A DNA stretch of 51,775 bases, taken from Clostridiales bacterium (GTDB lineage: Bacteria; Bacillota; Clostridia; Oscillospirales; Oscillospiraceae). Every line of letters begins with the position of its first letter. Position 1 is the stretch's first letter. The position numbers were made by a program, and so were the translations under genes. Under the pieces are notes generated by a model. That model made no database searches. It had not been told where the DNA came from and worked only from the letters and a program-made list of their open reading frames with translations. The DNA is taken from contig JAJBUK010000045.1 of the NCBI GenBank assembly GCA_020860385.1, forward strand, positions 1 through 51,775. The letters are read 5' to 3'. Shown piece after piece: positions 22,377-30,487 of the stretch.

Positions 22377-22405
22377 ATTCTAGCAGATAGCCGACAAATT
22401 GTCAA
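22377..22405 (-). promoter_or_regulatory. Promoter of the XRE/membrane-protein pair
   Basis: On the minus strand TTGACA (22400-22405), 17-bp spacer, TAGAAT (22377-22382). TTTGTCG occurs on the minus strand both just upstream of the -35 box and inside the spacer, 21 bases apart, a likely operator for the XRE protein. Confidence 0.85.
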
Positions 22406-22913
22406 GTATATACGACAAAAATTCAGATAAAAATGGCAGACAGGAGCACGCTCGGCTGTCTGCTGCTGATTATGTGCTTTTCATGACCAATATGACAGAA
22501 ATTCTTGCTTTTGGGAAAAGGTTGTGCTATGCTCATTATGGCGCTGTCCAATACGGTGTTTGCAGTGTTAAGAGACGCAATTTGTCAAGGGTAATTTTGG
22601 ACATGTCATATATTCTGCATAGCCCGTCGAGAAGCATTTCTTCCTTGCACAGATTCAAGTTCAGTATAATTGTGTCCACTTTACGCAAATCGTTCATTTT
22701 ACTGGTTTGCTTAGTTGATCAAAAAGTGCAAAAGGCAGATGGTGGCTATTTACACTTCTCACTAGGGAAGGCAGATATCCTTGGAGAAAAAATAATACCC
22801 ATCAGAGAAAACCAGGTTTTCCCGGTGGGCGTTATTCCAGTTCTGTTCACTGTTTCCTCAAGTAATACCTTGTAACAGAAGTGCGCGGATGGTTACCTCC
22901 ATGCTGCTGGTTA
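22406..22913. other. AT-richer stretch without recognisable gene
   Basis: About 500 bases with visibly lower GC than the flanks. Rightward frames stay open for up to about 158 codons but give no recognisable protein, no ribosome-binding site and no homology I know. Leftward frames are broken by many stops. It is probably degraded foreign DNA at the edge of the pseudogene cluster. Confidence 0.5.
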
Positions 22914-23525
22914 TCAGTTGCAGATGGACTCAATCCAGTCATAGAGCTCTCTGGTGTAGTCCGCCTCACAGTGGGGCTTCTCCCACACCAGGGCGTAGTC
23001 CACCGGCTTCCCAGCGTTGGCCAGCTTTAACGCCAGTGCCATGCTAATGGAAAAGGAGGTATCGGCATCGCATGCCCCAACCCGAATACGGGAAAATTTT
23101 GCACTATCCGACTGCTCCTTCGTGCCGATATAGTTCATCGGGTTGTTCAGGTATTCCCGTTGCGCAAGCGCTGCGTCCTGAATATCTGCTGCGTAGGCGG
23201 CATAGTAACGCTTGTACTCTTCCGGGAACTGTTGCTCCAAAGCGGCAATAGCTGGGGCAACCGCTTCGTCAAAGTGGAAGGTGGGCTGTGTGGCTGAGCC
23301 GTATACCTTGTTCTCGCTACTGTCGCAGTTCAGCGTATCGAAGGAAGTGCACATAGTTTTTGCTGTTGCCCGTGACAGCCAGCAGGGTAGACATGGCACC
23401 GCCTGCACTCTAGCCTACAGAGATAATCTTCTCCAGATTGCCAGGCAGGGCCTTGGTGTTGTGCCGCAGAAAGCGGATAACCGTTTTCAAATCCACCAGG
23501 TTGGTGCGCCGGGCATTGGCTGACC
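22914..23525 (-). pseudogene. Tannase-like alpha/beta-hydrolase remnant
   Basis: Two pieces of one esterase on the minus strand. The upstream piece (about 23411-23525) reads NLVDLKTVIRFLRHN, then IISVG, a stop codon (23410-23412), then SAGGAMSTLLAVTGN; this is the nucleophile elbow GYSAGG of subtype-B tannases with its Tyr codon mutated to TAG. After NSKNY the frame changes and a large internal part is missing; the C-terminal piece (22914 to about 23345) continues with FDTLNCDSSENK, NPMNYIGT, RIRVGACDADTS and EKPHCEADY, which carry the expected acid and His region. It lacks the N-terminus, has an in-frame stop, a frameshift and an internal deletion, so it cannot be active. Confidence 0.75.
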
Positions 23526-23997
23526 GTTCAAGATTCTGGATACTCTGGTGGAGAAGAGTGACCCCTATCTGGCCGAGGACCATCCGGAACTGGCGGCGTT
23601 TCCCTGCGTCAACGGCGGCCTCTTCTCCGATGAGGACATTGAAATACCGCCCTTCACCGATGAAATCAGGGCGCTGCACCTGAACAAGGCCAGCAGCGGC
23701 TTTGGCTGGACGGAGATACGCCCCACCATCTTCGGAGCCGTCTTTGAAAGCCCCCTGAACCCGGAGACCCGCCGCTCCGGCGGGATGCGCTATACTTCCG
23801 TCGAGAATATTCACAAGGTCATCGACCCCCTGTTCCTGGACGACCGCAAGCGGGAATTCGGGGAGATTTGCGCCAACCCTGTGACCGGGACGAAGGAGCA
23901 GAAACTGCGGGAGTTTCAGAAAAAGAGAGACTCGTCGTCGTATCTGGAAATTCCCACTCAACTTTTCATACAATTTGGCGATAGCTTATGTGCCTGA
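23524..23997 (+). pseudogene. Fragment of an MmeI-type class I DNA methyltransferase
   Basis: The rightward frame begins without a start codon and reads VNGGLFSDEDIEIPPFTDEI, FGAVFESPLNPETRRSGGMR, YTSVENIHKVIDPLFLDD and KLREFQKKR. These are the conserved segments that precede the SAM-binding motif LDPACGSGNFL in large MmeI-like restriction-methylation enzymes. The sequence departs from the family immediately before that motif, so neither the catalytic motif nor the N-terminal nuclease part is present. It abuts the tannase-like remnant tail to tail. Confidence 0.75.
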
Positions 23998-24142
23998 GTT
24001 CAGGTGGGGACAAAATTATAGAGCTGGGGGACAAATCGGCGATAGCCGGTTATTTTTTGCGCAGAAAAACAGCCTGCTGCACTTCATCTGTGTCAGTAGG
24101 CTGTCAAGTTTTATAGCAATTTTCAAAATCACTGACAATAGT

Positions 24143-24331
24143 TTATTGCATGAAGCCATCCCATGACATCATTACAGGTGATCTGTGCCAAAAAGTATCC
24201 ACAGCGGAAGTCAACGCATTTTTTGCGCGAACGTTCCATTTGCAGAGGCAGGCTTTCATCTTCGGCTGCAATTTTTCAATGGGATTAAAATCAGGGGTAT
24301 ATGGAGGCAAGTAAATTGATGTGATTTCCTT
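24143..24331 (-). mobile_element. IS630-family transposase, C-terminal remnant
   Basis: The minus strand reads about 60 residues that include IYLPPYTPDFNPIEKLQPK and a later MMSWDGF before a stop at 24143-24145. YLPPYSPDFNPIE is the hallmark of the DDE_3 catalytic C-terminus of IS630/Tc1-like transposases, with E as the last acidic residue. The upstream part of the gene is gone (stop at 24332). No clear terminal repeats were identified; the sequence 23998-24142 shows repeated GGGGACAAA and GGCGATAGC motifs and an imperfect hairpin, possibly insertion-element edges. Confidence 0.75.
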
Positions 24332-24395
24332 CTAACGCAAAGTTCCTCGCAATTCGCCCTTTCGCATTTATTCAGCGCTTCCCTAATCGTATCAC

Positions 24396-24432
24396 AAAAG
24401 GCCGACTGCCTCTGACGGCAATCGGCCTTTTA
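24396..24432 (-). terminator. Terminator of the mgl operon
   Basis: AAAAGGCCGA (24396-24405) pairs with TCGGCCTTTT (24422-24431), extended by TGCC/GGCA. The A/T-flanked stem works in both directions; the leftward mgl operon ends 41 bases away. Confidence 0.88.
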
Positions 24433-24472
24433 TCTCGTCTGTAAAACAGCGCTGCGTGAAGTTGTTTTGCGG

Positions 24473-24895
24473 CTATTCTTCCGCCCAGACGGCGTACAGG
24501 GTGATACCCTCCTCTACAGTGTCGGAGGAAAAGTCCCACGCCTCGCTGCCGTCCGGATACAGGGACCAGCATACCAGGGTGTATCCCGGCCGCACCACGT
24601 CCTCCGGCTCCTCTACGATGCCGCCGTAGGGAACCGACTGGGATTCCGCGGCGCTGCCGCCCTGGGTGTCAAAGGTAACGGTCAGGCCGCCGGAGCTTCC
24701 TGCGCCGACGATGACCAGAATCAACACCAGCGCCGCCATGACCGCCACAAGGGCGCTGCTCCAGCGCCCCATGCTCCGGCGCTGGGCGTCGTCCATCCCG
24801 CTCTTTTTGGGGTAGGTGGACACGCCGAACAGGCCATACCGCCGCTGGGGGGAGGAGGATTCCCGCTCCTCCTCCCGGGGGATTTGCTCGCTCAT
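24473..24895 (-). CDS. Single-pass membrane protein with an InlB B-repeat (Listeria-Bacteroides repeat)
   Basis: Protein of 140 residues: a polar N-terminus rich in Glu, Arg and Ser (1-42), one membrane helix (about 46-66) and an outer part (71-140) with one InlB B-repeat: VTFDTQGGS, RPGYTLVCWS and TLYAVWAE. Such repeats are small beta-grasp modules on the surface of Gram-positive cells. It starts 3 bases after the mglC stop and shares the operon terminator, so it is cotranscribed with the sugar importer. Its role there is unknown. Confidence 0.8.
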   Translation of the reverse strand: MSEQIPREEERESSSPQRRYGLFGVSTYPKKSGMDDAQRRSMGRWSSALVAVMAALVLILVIVGAGSSGGLTVTFDTQGGSAAESQSVPYGGIVEEPEDVVRPGYTLVCWSLYPDGSEAWDFSSDTVEEGITLYAVWAEE

Positions 24896-24898
24896 GGG

Positions 24899-25981
24899 TC
24901 ACTTCCGAGTCAGGTACTTGCGCATATCAATGGAGCAGGCCAGCAGGATGATGGCGCCCTTGATGATGTACTGCATATTGCCGGAGACGGACAGGAAGTT
25001 CAGCCCCACGAAGATGATACGCAGCAGGAACACGCCCAGCACCACGCCGCCGATGGTGCCGGTGCCGCCGACGAAGGAGACGCCGCCGATGACGCAGGCT
25101 GCAATGGCGTCGCACTCGTAGTTCAGGCCGGTGTTGGCGGTGTTGGAGCCGATACGGGCCGCCTCAATGAAGCCGGTATAGCCATAGGTGATGCCGGCCA
25201 GAGTGTGTACCATCAGAGTGGTGAAGAACACGTTGACGCCGGACACGTTGGCCGCCTCAGCGTTGGAGCCTACGGCAAACATATTCTTGCCGAAGGTGGT
25301 CTTGTTCCAGATGAACCACATGACAATCAGCACGATAACGGCATAGATCACATAGTTTGGTATGACCAGCGCCCCTCCTGTGAGCTTGCTGATGACGCTG
25401 CCGGTGATGGCGTTCTTATAAGCGTCGGACAGGCCGGAGATGGACTGACCGTTGTTGTCATGGGACATATAGTAGAGCAGGCAAATGCCATAGACAATCA
25501 GCTGGGTAGCCAGGGTAACGATGAAGGGGTGCAGCTGGAACCGGGCCACAAAGAAGCCGTTGACCAAGCCCACCAGGCCGCCCACCAGCAGGGCAATCAG
25601 CAGCACCAGCAGCAGGGGTACTTCGCCCAGGTCGGTAAAGAACTTGTTGGCCGTAGTCAGGGACTGGAGCAGCGTGGCCGAGATGGCGGCGGTCAGGCCT
25701 ACGGTGCGGCCTGCGGACAGGTCGGTACCGGTCAGGACGATACAGCCGCCGATGCCCAGCGCCATGGGCAGGCTGGAGGCGGTCAGGCTGATGATGTTGA
25801 TGATGGAGCTCTTGGAGATGATGTTGGAGTTCCGGGTGTAGGTGAAAATCACGAAAACGATTAGGATGATGTAAATTGCGTTGTTCAGCAGCGTGTCCAC
25901 AATAAAGGCGCGGCGATCCTTCCCGTCCATGGCCTTGTAGCGCTCACTGGTCTGCCTCAACGATTTGACAGGATTATTCAT
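24899..25981 (-). CDS. mglC: Galactose/methyl-galactoside-type ABC transporter permease
   Basis: Inner-membrane permease of 360 residues of the ribose/galactose (BPD_transp_2) family, with about nine to ten hydrophobic helices. Conserved segments include GIGGCIVLTGTDLSAGRTVGL (in parts), QLHPFIVTLATQL, TFGKNMFAVGSN and ACVIGGVSFVGGTGTIGG. The arrangement mglB-mglA-mglC is the classical one. GGGAGG lies 10 bases before the ATG. The long N-terminal polar segment (1-30) is normal for MglC. It gives the channel for the sugar bound by MglB. Confidence 0.92.
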   Translation of the reverse strand: MNNPVKSLRQTSERYKAMDGKDRRAFIVDTLLNNAIYIILIVFVIFTYTRNSNIISKSSIINIISLTASSLPMALGIGGCIVLTGTDLSAGRTVGLTAAISATLLQSLTTANKFFTDLGEVPLLLVLLIALLVGGLVGLVNGFFVARFQLHPFIVTLATQLIVYGICLLYYMSHDNNGQSISGLSDAYKNAITGSVISKLTGGALVIPNYVIYAVIVLIVMWFIWNKTTFGKNMFAVGSNAEAANVSGVNVFFTTLMVHTLAGITYGYTGFIEAARIGSNTANTGLNYECDAIAACVIGGVSFVGGTGTIGGVVLGVFLLRIIFVGLNFLSVSGNMQYIIKGAIILLACSIDMRKYLTRK

Positions 25982-25999
25982 AGTGCAGCAGCCTCCCTC

Positions 26000-27502
26000 T
26001 TATACATATTTTGCGGCCAGCGTCAGGATCTCTTCCTGGGTCGTGGTCTTGGCATCCACTTCCCCGGCCACACGGCCGCCGCTCATGACGATGATGCGGT
26101 CGCATACGCCCAGCAGCTCTGCCATTTCGGAGGATACCATCACAACGGTGGTTCCGGCGTTTGCCTGGTCGATGATCAGCTGGTAGATTTCATACTTTGC
26201 GCCCACGTCGATGCCGCGGGTGGGTTCATCCAGCAGCAGCACCTTCGGATTGGTCAGCAGCCAGCGGGCGAAGATGACCTTCTGCTGGTTGCCGCCGGAC
26301 AGGGAGCGGATCTTGGTCTCCTGGGTGGGGGTCTTGGTCTTCAGCGTGTCGATGCCCCACTGGGTCGCCTTCCGCATGGAGGGTTCGCTGAGCCACAGGC
26401 CGTGGGCCAGGTGATGCTTCAGGCTGGAGATAACGGTATTATCCTTGATGTCCCGGATGCCGAAGATGCCGGTGGCGCGGCGCTCCTCCGTCAGCAGGGC
26501 GAAGCCGGCTTTCAGGGACTGGCGGGAGTTCTTATTGCTGACCTCCTTGCCCTCCAGCTTGATGGTACCGGAGTGCCGGGTGGCGATGCCGAAGATGGAC
26601 TCCAGCGTCTCGGTGCGCCCGCTGCCGTCCAGTCCGGCCAGCCCCAGAATCTCACCCTTCCGGGCGGTGAAGGAGACGTCCTTCAGCTGGTTGTACTGTC
26701 CGGTCAGCCCTTCTACCTCCAGCAGCACGTCGCCGGGCTTGTTGGTCTTGGGCGGGAACTGGTTGCTCAGCTCACGCCCCACCATCAGCTTGATCAGTGA
26801 CTCGTTGTTCAGCTCGGCGGCAGGCTTTGTGGCAATCCACTGGCCGTCCCGCATGACGGTGACTTCATCGGAGATGCGCAGGATCTCCGCCATCTTATGG
26901 GAGATATAAATGATGCCGCAGCCCCGATCCCGAAGCATATCAATGATCCAGAACAGATGCTCCACCTCCTGCTCCGTCAGGGAGGAGGTGGGCTCGTCAA
27001 AGACGATGACCTTGGAGTTATAGGAGACAGCCTTGGCGATCTCCACCATCTGCCGCTTGGAGACGGGCAGCTCGCTCATCTTCTGGTGGGGGTCCACATC
27101 GATTTTCAGCTCTTCGAAAATTGCCTTGGTGTCCTCCAGCATTTTCTTTTCGTCTACCATGATACCGGCGGTCAGCGGGTAGCGCCCCAGCCACAGGTTA
27201 TCCATCACGGAGCGTTTCAGCGCCTGGTTCAGCTCCTGATGCACCATGGCCACGCCGTTTTCCATGGCCTCTTTGCTGCTTTTAAAGTTGACTTCCTTTC
27301 CCTCCAGGAGAATGGAGCCCTCGTCCTTGAAATAAATGCCGAACAGGCATTTCATCAGCGTGGACTTGCCCGCGCCGTTCTCCCCCATCAGCGCGTGAAC
27401 CGTACCTCTGCGGACGGTCAGCTGGGCATGATCCAATGCTTTTACGCCGGGAAAGCTCTTGCAGATGTCCTTCATTTCCAGCAGAACGTCTGATTCAGCC
27501 AT
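26000..27502 (-). CDS. mglA: Sugar ABC transporter ATP-binding protein, MglA-type
   Basis: Tandem ATPase of 500 residues. First domain: Walker A GENGAGKST (40-48), signature-like LPVSKRQMVEIAKA and Walker B VIVFDEPTSSL. The second domain has a degenerate Walker A (GLDGSGRTE, as expected for MglA/RbsA), signature SLSGGNQQK and LLLDEPTRGIDVG. It energises MglC. The start at 27502 has GGGG upstream. It is separated from mglB by a terminator-like hairpin, which should keep its level below that of the binding protein. Confidence 0.95.
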   Translation of the reverse strand: MAESDVLLEMKDICKSFPGVKALDHAQLTVRRGTVHALMGENGAGKSTLMKCLFGIYFKDEGSILLEGKEVNFKSSKEAMENGVAMVHQELNQALKRSVMDNLWLGRYPLTAGIMVDEKKMLEDTKAIFEELKIDVDPHQKMSELPVSKRQMVEIAKAVSYNSKVIVFDEPTSSLTEQEVEHLFWIIDMLRDRGCGIIYISHKMAEILRISDEVTVMRDGQWIATKPAAELNNESLIKLMVGRELSNQFPPKTNKPGDVLLEVEGLTGQYNQLKDVSFTARKGEILGLAGLDGSGRTETLESIFGIATRHSGTIKLEGKEVSNKNSRQSLKAGFALLTEERRATGIFGIRDIKDNTVISSLKHHLAHGLWLSEPSMRKATQWGIDTLKTKTPTQETKIRSLSGGNQQKVIFARWLLTNPKVLLLDEPTRGIDVGAKYEIYQLIIDQANAGTTVVMVSSEMAELLGVCDRIIVMSGGRVAGEVDAKTTTQEEILTLAAKYV

Positions 27503-27562
27503 CCGACATACCCCCTTTCTTTATGGCTGTCCGGCGGTGTGGGACGCCGCCGGTAGGATGAT

Positions 27563-27598
27563 AAAAAGAGAGGGCTGCCGCCCAGACGGCAGCCCTCT
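27563..27598 (-). terminator. Intercistronic terminator between mglB and mglA
   Basis: A 12-bp perfect stem (27569-27580 with 27587-27598) followed on the minus strand by CTTTTTAT. Partial read-through at this point would give more binding protein than ATPase and permease. Confidence 0.8.
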
Positions 27599-27637
27599 GG
27601 AGATTGGTGGAACAGTGACTAAATTTCCGCAATATGA

Positions 27638-28891
27638 TTATTCGCCGGTGTAGGAGGAGTAAGCCATGTACACCTTGCTGTCGATGCCCTCGGCCAGGGT
27701 GAAGGTGTAGTCAGAGGCGTCGGCTGCCAGAGCGGCTGCTGCGTCAACGGGGGTCGCGCCGCTGGCCAACTGGTCGATCATGAACTTCAGGCCATAGGCA
27801 TAGCCGGTGTTGGACTGGGAGACGGTGCCGGTCATGTAGCCGTTGGCAATCAGCTCCTTGGCGGTGTCAGTGGCGTCCACGCCGAAGACGGGGATGGTGG
27901 TGGTGCCTTCGCCGTTGTTGTAACCAGCGGCCTGAAGGGCGGTGACAACACCGGCGGCCATGTCGTCATTGTTGCAGATGACCAGCTCGATCATGTTGCC
28001 GTTGGCCTCGCTGTACTGGGACAGGTTGGTCTGCATGAACTCGGTAGCGGCGGAAGCGGACCATGCGCCGTTAGCGTCCACCTGATAGAGGGAGGTGTTG
28101 GAGGCGTCGAAGTACTCCAGCTCGGGATAGCCGGCTTCGGTCAGCACCGCGTTGGCATCCTCAACACCGTACTGGGTACGGTAGATGGCCTCAGCGTTGC
28201 CCTCCTGGCCCTTCATCATGGCGTAGGAGATGACGCCGTCGCCGTTCAGGTCGAGGGAGTCATAGTTGGCGACCAGGTACTCGCCGATCATCTGGCCCTG
28301 GATGTGGCCGGCCTCGGGAGCGTCGGTGCCCAGGAAGCCCACGTTGTCATAGGCGTTCAGCAGAGCGCCCTCGTTGCCGTCGGCCTCGATGGTACGGTTG
28401 TAGAAGATGACGTTGACGCCATAGCCAGCGGCTTCTTCGATGATGGACTGGGCGGCGTCTTCAGAGCCGGACTCCACCAGGTTCACCAGCAGCAGGTTGC
28501 AGCCGTTGGTCAGAGCAGTGGTGATGGACTCATTCTGAGTGGTCTGGCTGCCGTTGCCGTCATAGTCGGTGTAGGTGATGCCTGCCTCATCCAGCAAATC
28601 ATCCAGGGAAGCCCGGACGGTGGAAAGGAAGGTATCGGAGAAGGAATACCAGAAGATGCCCACGTTCAGATTGGAATAATCCACATCGCCGCCGGTTTCT
28701 TCCGTCGCGTCGCTGCCCTCGGCTTCTTCGCCATCGGTGTCGCTGCTGCCTTCCTCCTCGGTGGAGCTGGAAGCGGCAGAGGATGCGCTGGAAGCGTCGC
28801 CGCTGTCGCTGCTGTCATCGCTGGAGCCGCCGCAGGCCGCCAGGCAAAAGACCATAGCCAGGGCAAGAATCAGAGCAAGAATCTTTTTCAT
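27638..28891 (-). CDS. mglB: Galactose/glucose-type periplasmic-binding lipoprotein
   Basis: Solute-binding lipoprotein of 417 residues. Signal peptide 1-19 with lipobox LAAC (C20), then an acidic Ser/Asp/Glu-rich linker to about residue 72, then a type-1 periplasmic-binding fold (LNVGIFWYSFSDTFLSTV, LVICNNDDMAAG, PVFGVDATDTA). DLNGDGVISY matches the EF-hand-like calcium loop of MglB, which separates it from ribose binders. GAGGT precedes the start at 28891, and a consensus promoter lies upstream. It is the first gene of the importer operon. Confidence 0.93.
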   Translation of the reverse strand: MKKILALILALAMVFCLAACGGSSDDSSDSGDASSASSAASSSTEEEGSSDTDGEEAEGSDATEETGGDVDYSNLNVGIFWYSFSDTFLSTVRASLDDLLDEAGITYTDYDGNGSQTTQNESITTALTNGCNLLLVNLVESGSEDAAQSIIEEAAGYGVNVIFYNRTIEADGNEGALLNAYDNVGFLGTDAPEAGHIQGQMIGEYLVANYDSLDLNGDGVISYAMMKGQEGNAEAIYRTQYGVEDANAVLTEAGYPELEYFDASNTSLYQVDANGAWSASAATEFMQTNLSQYSEANGNMIELVICNNDDMAAGVVTALQAAGYNNGEGTTTIPVFGVDATDTAKELIANGYMTGTVSQSNTGYAYGLKFMIDQLASGATPVDAAAALAADASDYTFTLAEGIDSKVYMAYSSYTGE

Positions 28892-28974
28892 TATGTAGTA
28901 CCTCACTTTCGTTTTTCTGGGCGAACGGACGCCCGGTGTAGTATAGGGGAGTTCCCGTCTCCCCTGTAATGGTA

Positions 28975-29003
28975 ATTGTAGCATCACCTAACAGAAAAGT
29001 CAA
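28975..29003 (-). promoter_or_regulatory. Promoter of the mgl operon
   Basis: On the minus strand TTGACT (28998-29003), 17-bp spacer, TACAAT (28975-28980), with TGC before the -10. A GGGGAG/CTCCCC hairpin lies in the leader (about 28946-28965). Confidence 0.85.
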
Positions 29004-29118
29004 TTCATTTTTTACAGTTTTTACAGTTTTCACATTATTTCCAGGAAAACGGGCGGGTATTTTTGCGCATTTTACCATGGAAGAATCTGGCGACCACTGC
29101 CGCAGGCAGACGGGCAGT

Positions 29119-29147
29119 AAAAAGCTCCGACCTGCATCGGTCGGAGC
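29119..29147 (-). terminator. Terminator of the gene at 29184
   Basis: GCTCCGACC (29124-29132) pairs with GGTCGGAGC (29139-29147), 6-base loop, followed on the minus strand by TTTTTA. Confidence 0.85.
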
Positions 29148-29183
29148 CTCTGTAAAACAGGGAACAAGACGCCTGGCAGCGGT

Positions 29184-29543
29184 TCAGGAATCAGCATCGT
29201 CTCCGTTGCTCGGCGTCGGGGAATCGCCTTCCTCCGGCGCAGTGCCGGAATCCTCCGCAGGCTGACTGCCCTCTGCCTCCTCCTGTCCTTCATCGGAGGA
29301 ATTGGGCGGGAGATGGCTCATCTTCCACGCCAGCACCGCCAGCAGCACGATGCCGCCCCCCAGCACGACGATGCCGCCTGCCAGCTCCAGGGTGGTGGGG
29401 GCGTCCGCGCCGCCTTGGAAGGCGGACTGGAGCAGCTGCACCAGCAGCCAACCCAGGTACACGATGGCCAGAAGATAGATGAACGCATGGGAACGGGGCT
29501 GGAACTCATGCTTTTGCCTGTCCTTTTTCGGTTGACGGAACAT
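29184..29543 (-). CDS. Small two-helix membrane protein with acidic tail, unknown function
   Basis: Protein of 119 residues. A basic N-terminus (FRQPKKDRQKHEF) precedes two hydrophobic helices (about 18-38 and 52-74), and the last 45 residues are an acidic, Pro/Ser-rich tail likely to be disordered. The start at 29543 is chosen because AGGAGG lies 8 bases upstream. No family is recognised. It stands alone between the mgl and liv operons, with its own terminator. Confidence 0.75.
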   Translation of the reverse strand: MFRQPKKDRQKHEFQPRSHAFIYLLAIVYLGWLLVQLLQSAFQGGADAPTTLELAGGIVVLGGGIVLLAVLAWKMSHLPPNSSDEGQEEAEGSQPAEDSGTAPEEGDSPTPSNGDDADS

Positions 29544-29567
29544 GGGGCTTTCCTCCTGTAGCTGCAT

Positions 29568-29849
29568 GATAAAGGCGGTACAGCTTCATTTTCTTCATTT
29601 TACTACAAGCGGTATGGAAATGCAAGGGCCACAAACGGGGTGTCAGGGGACGCAGCGTTGCAGCCTTCGTTGCCGATTTCCGTCATTGGAGAAGGAGCAC
29701 GAAACGGCGACTGAACTACTGCGCAGGAGCGCACGAACGCCGCAATACACTGGCACCCCTCCAACGGCATCCATTCCCAGCCGTTGGAGGGGTGCTTTGT
29801 GCGCATTCGCCCGTGATATGGCCCACAGCGACGGTATCTGTCCTCCTGC
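29568..29849. other. Gap with a strong hairpin, no gene
   Basis: Apart from a perfect 16-bp stem (29754-29769 with 29781-29796) nothing is recognised. The stem is followed rightward by CTTTGTG and leftward by no T run. It lies beyond the end of the liv operon and is its only terminator candidate, though atypical. Confidence 0.45.
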
Positions 29850-30473
29850 TCAGCCGAAGAACAGAGGCAGCGCCTGCCGAATCAGCGCCACGCAGCCGTC
29901 CTCACCCAGCTGCGCGGAGTCCAGGGACAGGTCGTAGCCTCCGGCGTCCCGCCACTCCAGACCGGTATAGTAGTGGTAATAACCCGCCCGGCGCTTGTCC
30001 TCCTCCCTGATGTGCCGAATCATTTCCTTGCGGCTCCACGCCAGGGAGAAGGAGGCGACTCGTTCGATACGCGCCTCCATAGGGGCATGGATAAATACCC
30101 TCAGCACGTTGGGGTGATCTGCCAGCAAATAGTTGGAGCAGCGGCCCAGAATGATACAGCTTCCCTGTGCGGCCAACTCCTTAATGATTTTCGCCTGGAA
30201 ACGAAACAGGTTCTGTGTGGACACATAGTCGTCGCTGTCCGGGGGAAGGGGTTCCCCGCTGTAAGCGTGCCCGGCGGCGAACAGCATCTCTTTGACGCCG
30301 ATACGTTCGTCCGCTATGCCGAACAGCCCCTCGTGGATTCCACTGACATCAGAGGCCAGCCGCAGCAGCTCCCGGTCATAGTAGGGGATGCCCAGAGTGG
30401 CGGACAGCTTCCGGGTGATGTTGTGCCCGCCGCTTCCGCTTTCGCGGGCCACGGTGATAACATAGTTTTCCAT
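29850..30473 (-). CDS. Cytidylate kinase-like P-loop protein
   Basis: Protein of 207 residues of the cytidylate-kinase-like group (Cytidylate_kin2). The P-loop region ITVARESGSGGHNITRKLS at 5-23 is the divergent form typical of this group, followed by PYYDRELLRLA, LGRCSNYLL and a lid with Arg residues (EDKRRAGYYHYYTG). The group's substrate is not firmly known; it is not the canonical Cmk. The start at 30473 has GAGGAGG upstream, 14 bases after the livF stop, so the gene is probably the last of the liv operon, an unusual companion for an amino-acid importer. Confidence 0.85.
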   Translation of the reverse strand: MENYVITVARESGSGGHNITRKLSATLGIPYYDRELLRLASDVSGIHEGLFGIADERIGVKEMLFAAGHAYSGEPLPPDSDDYVSTQNLFRFQAKIIKELAAQGSCIILGRCSNYLLADHPNVLRVFIHAPMEARIERVASFSLAWSRKEMIRHIREEDKRRAGYYHYYTGLEWRDAGGYDLSLDSAQLGEDGCVALIRQALPLFFG

Positions 30474-30487
30474 AGGACAGCCTCCTC

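Noticed and set aside
22399-22875. Rightward ORF of 158 codons
   Set aside because: It starts inside the XRE promoter, has no ribosome-binding site and matches nothing I know; treated as decayed intergenic DNA.
29754-29796. Small RNA gene at the 16-bp stem
   Set aside because: No promoter is visible on either side and the stem is placed as a terminator for the liv operon.
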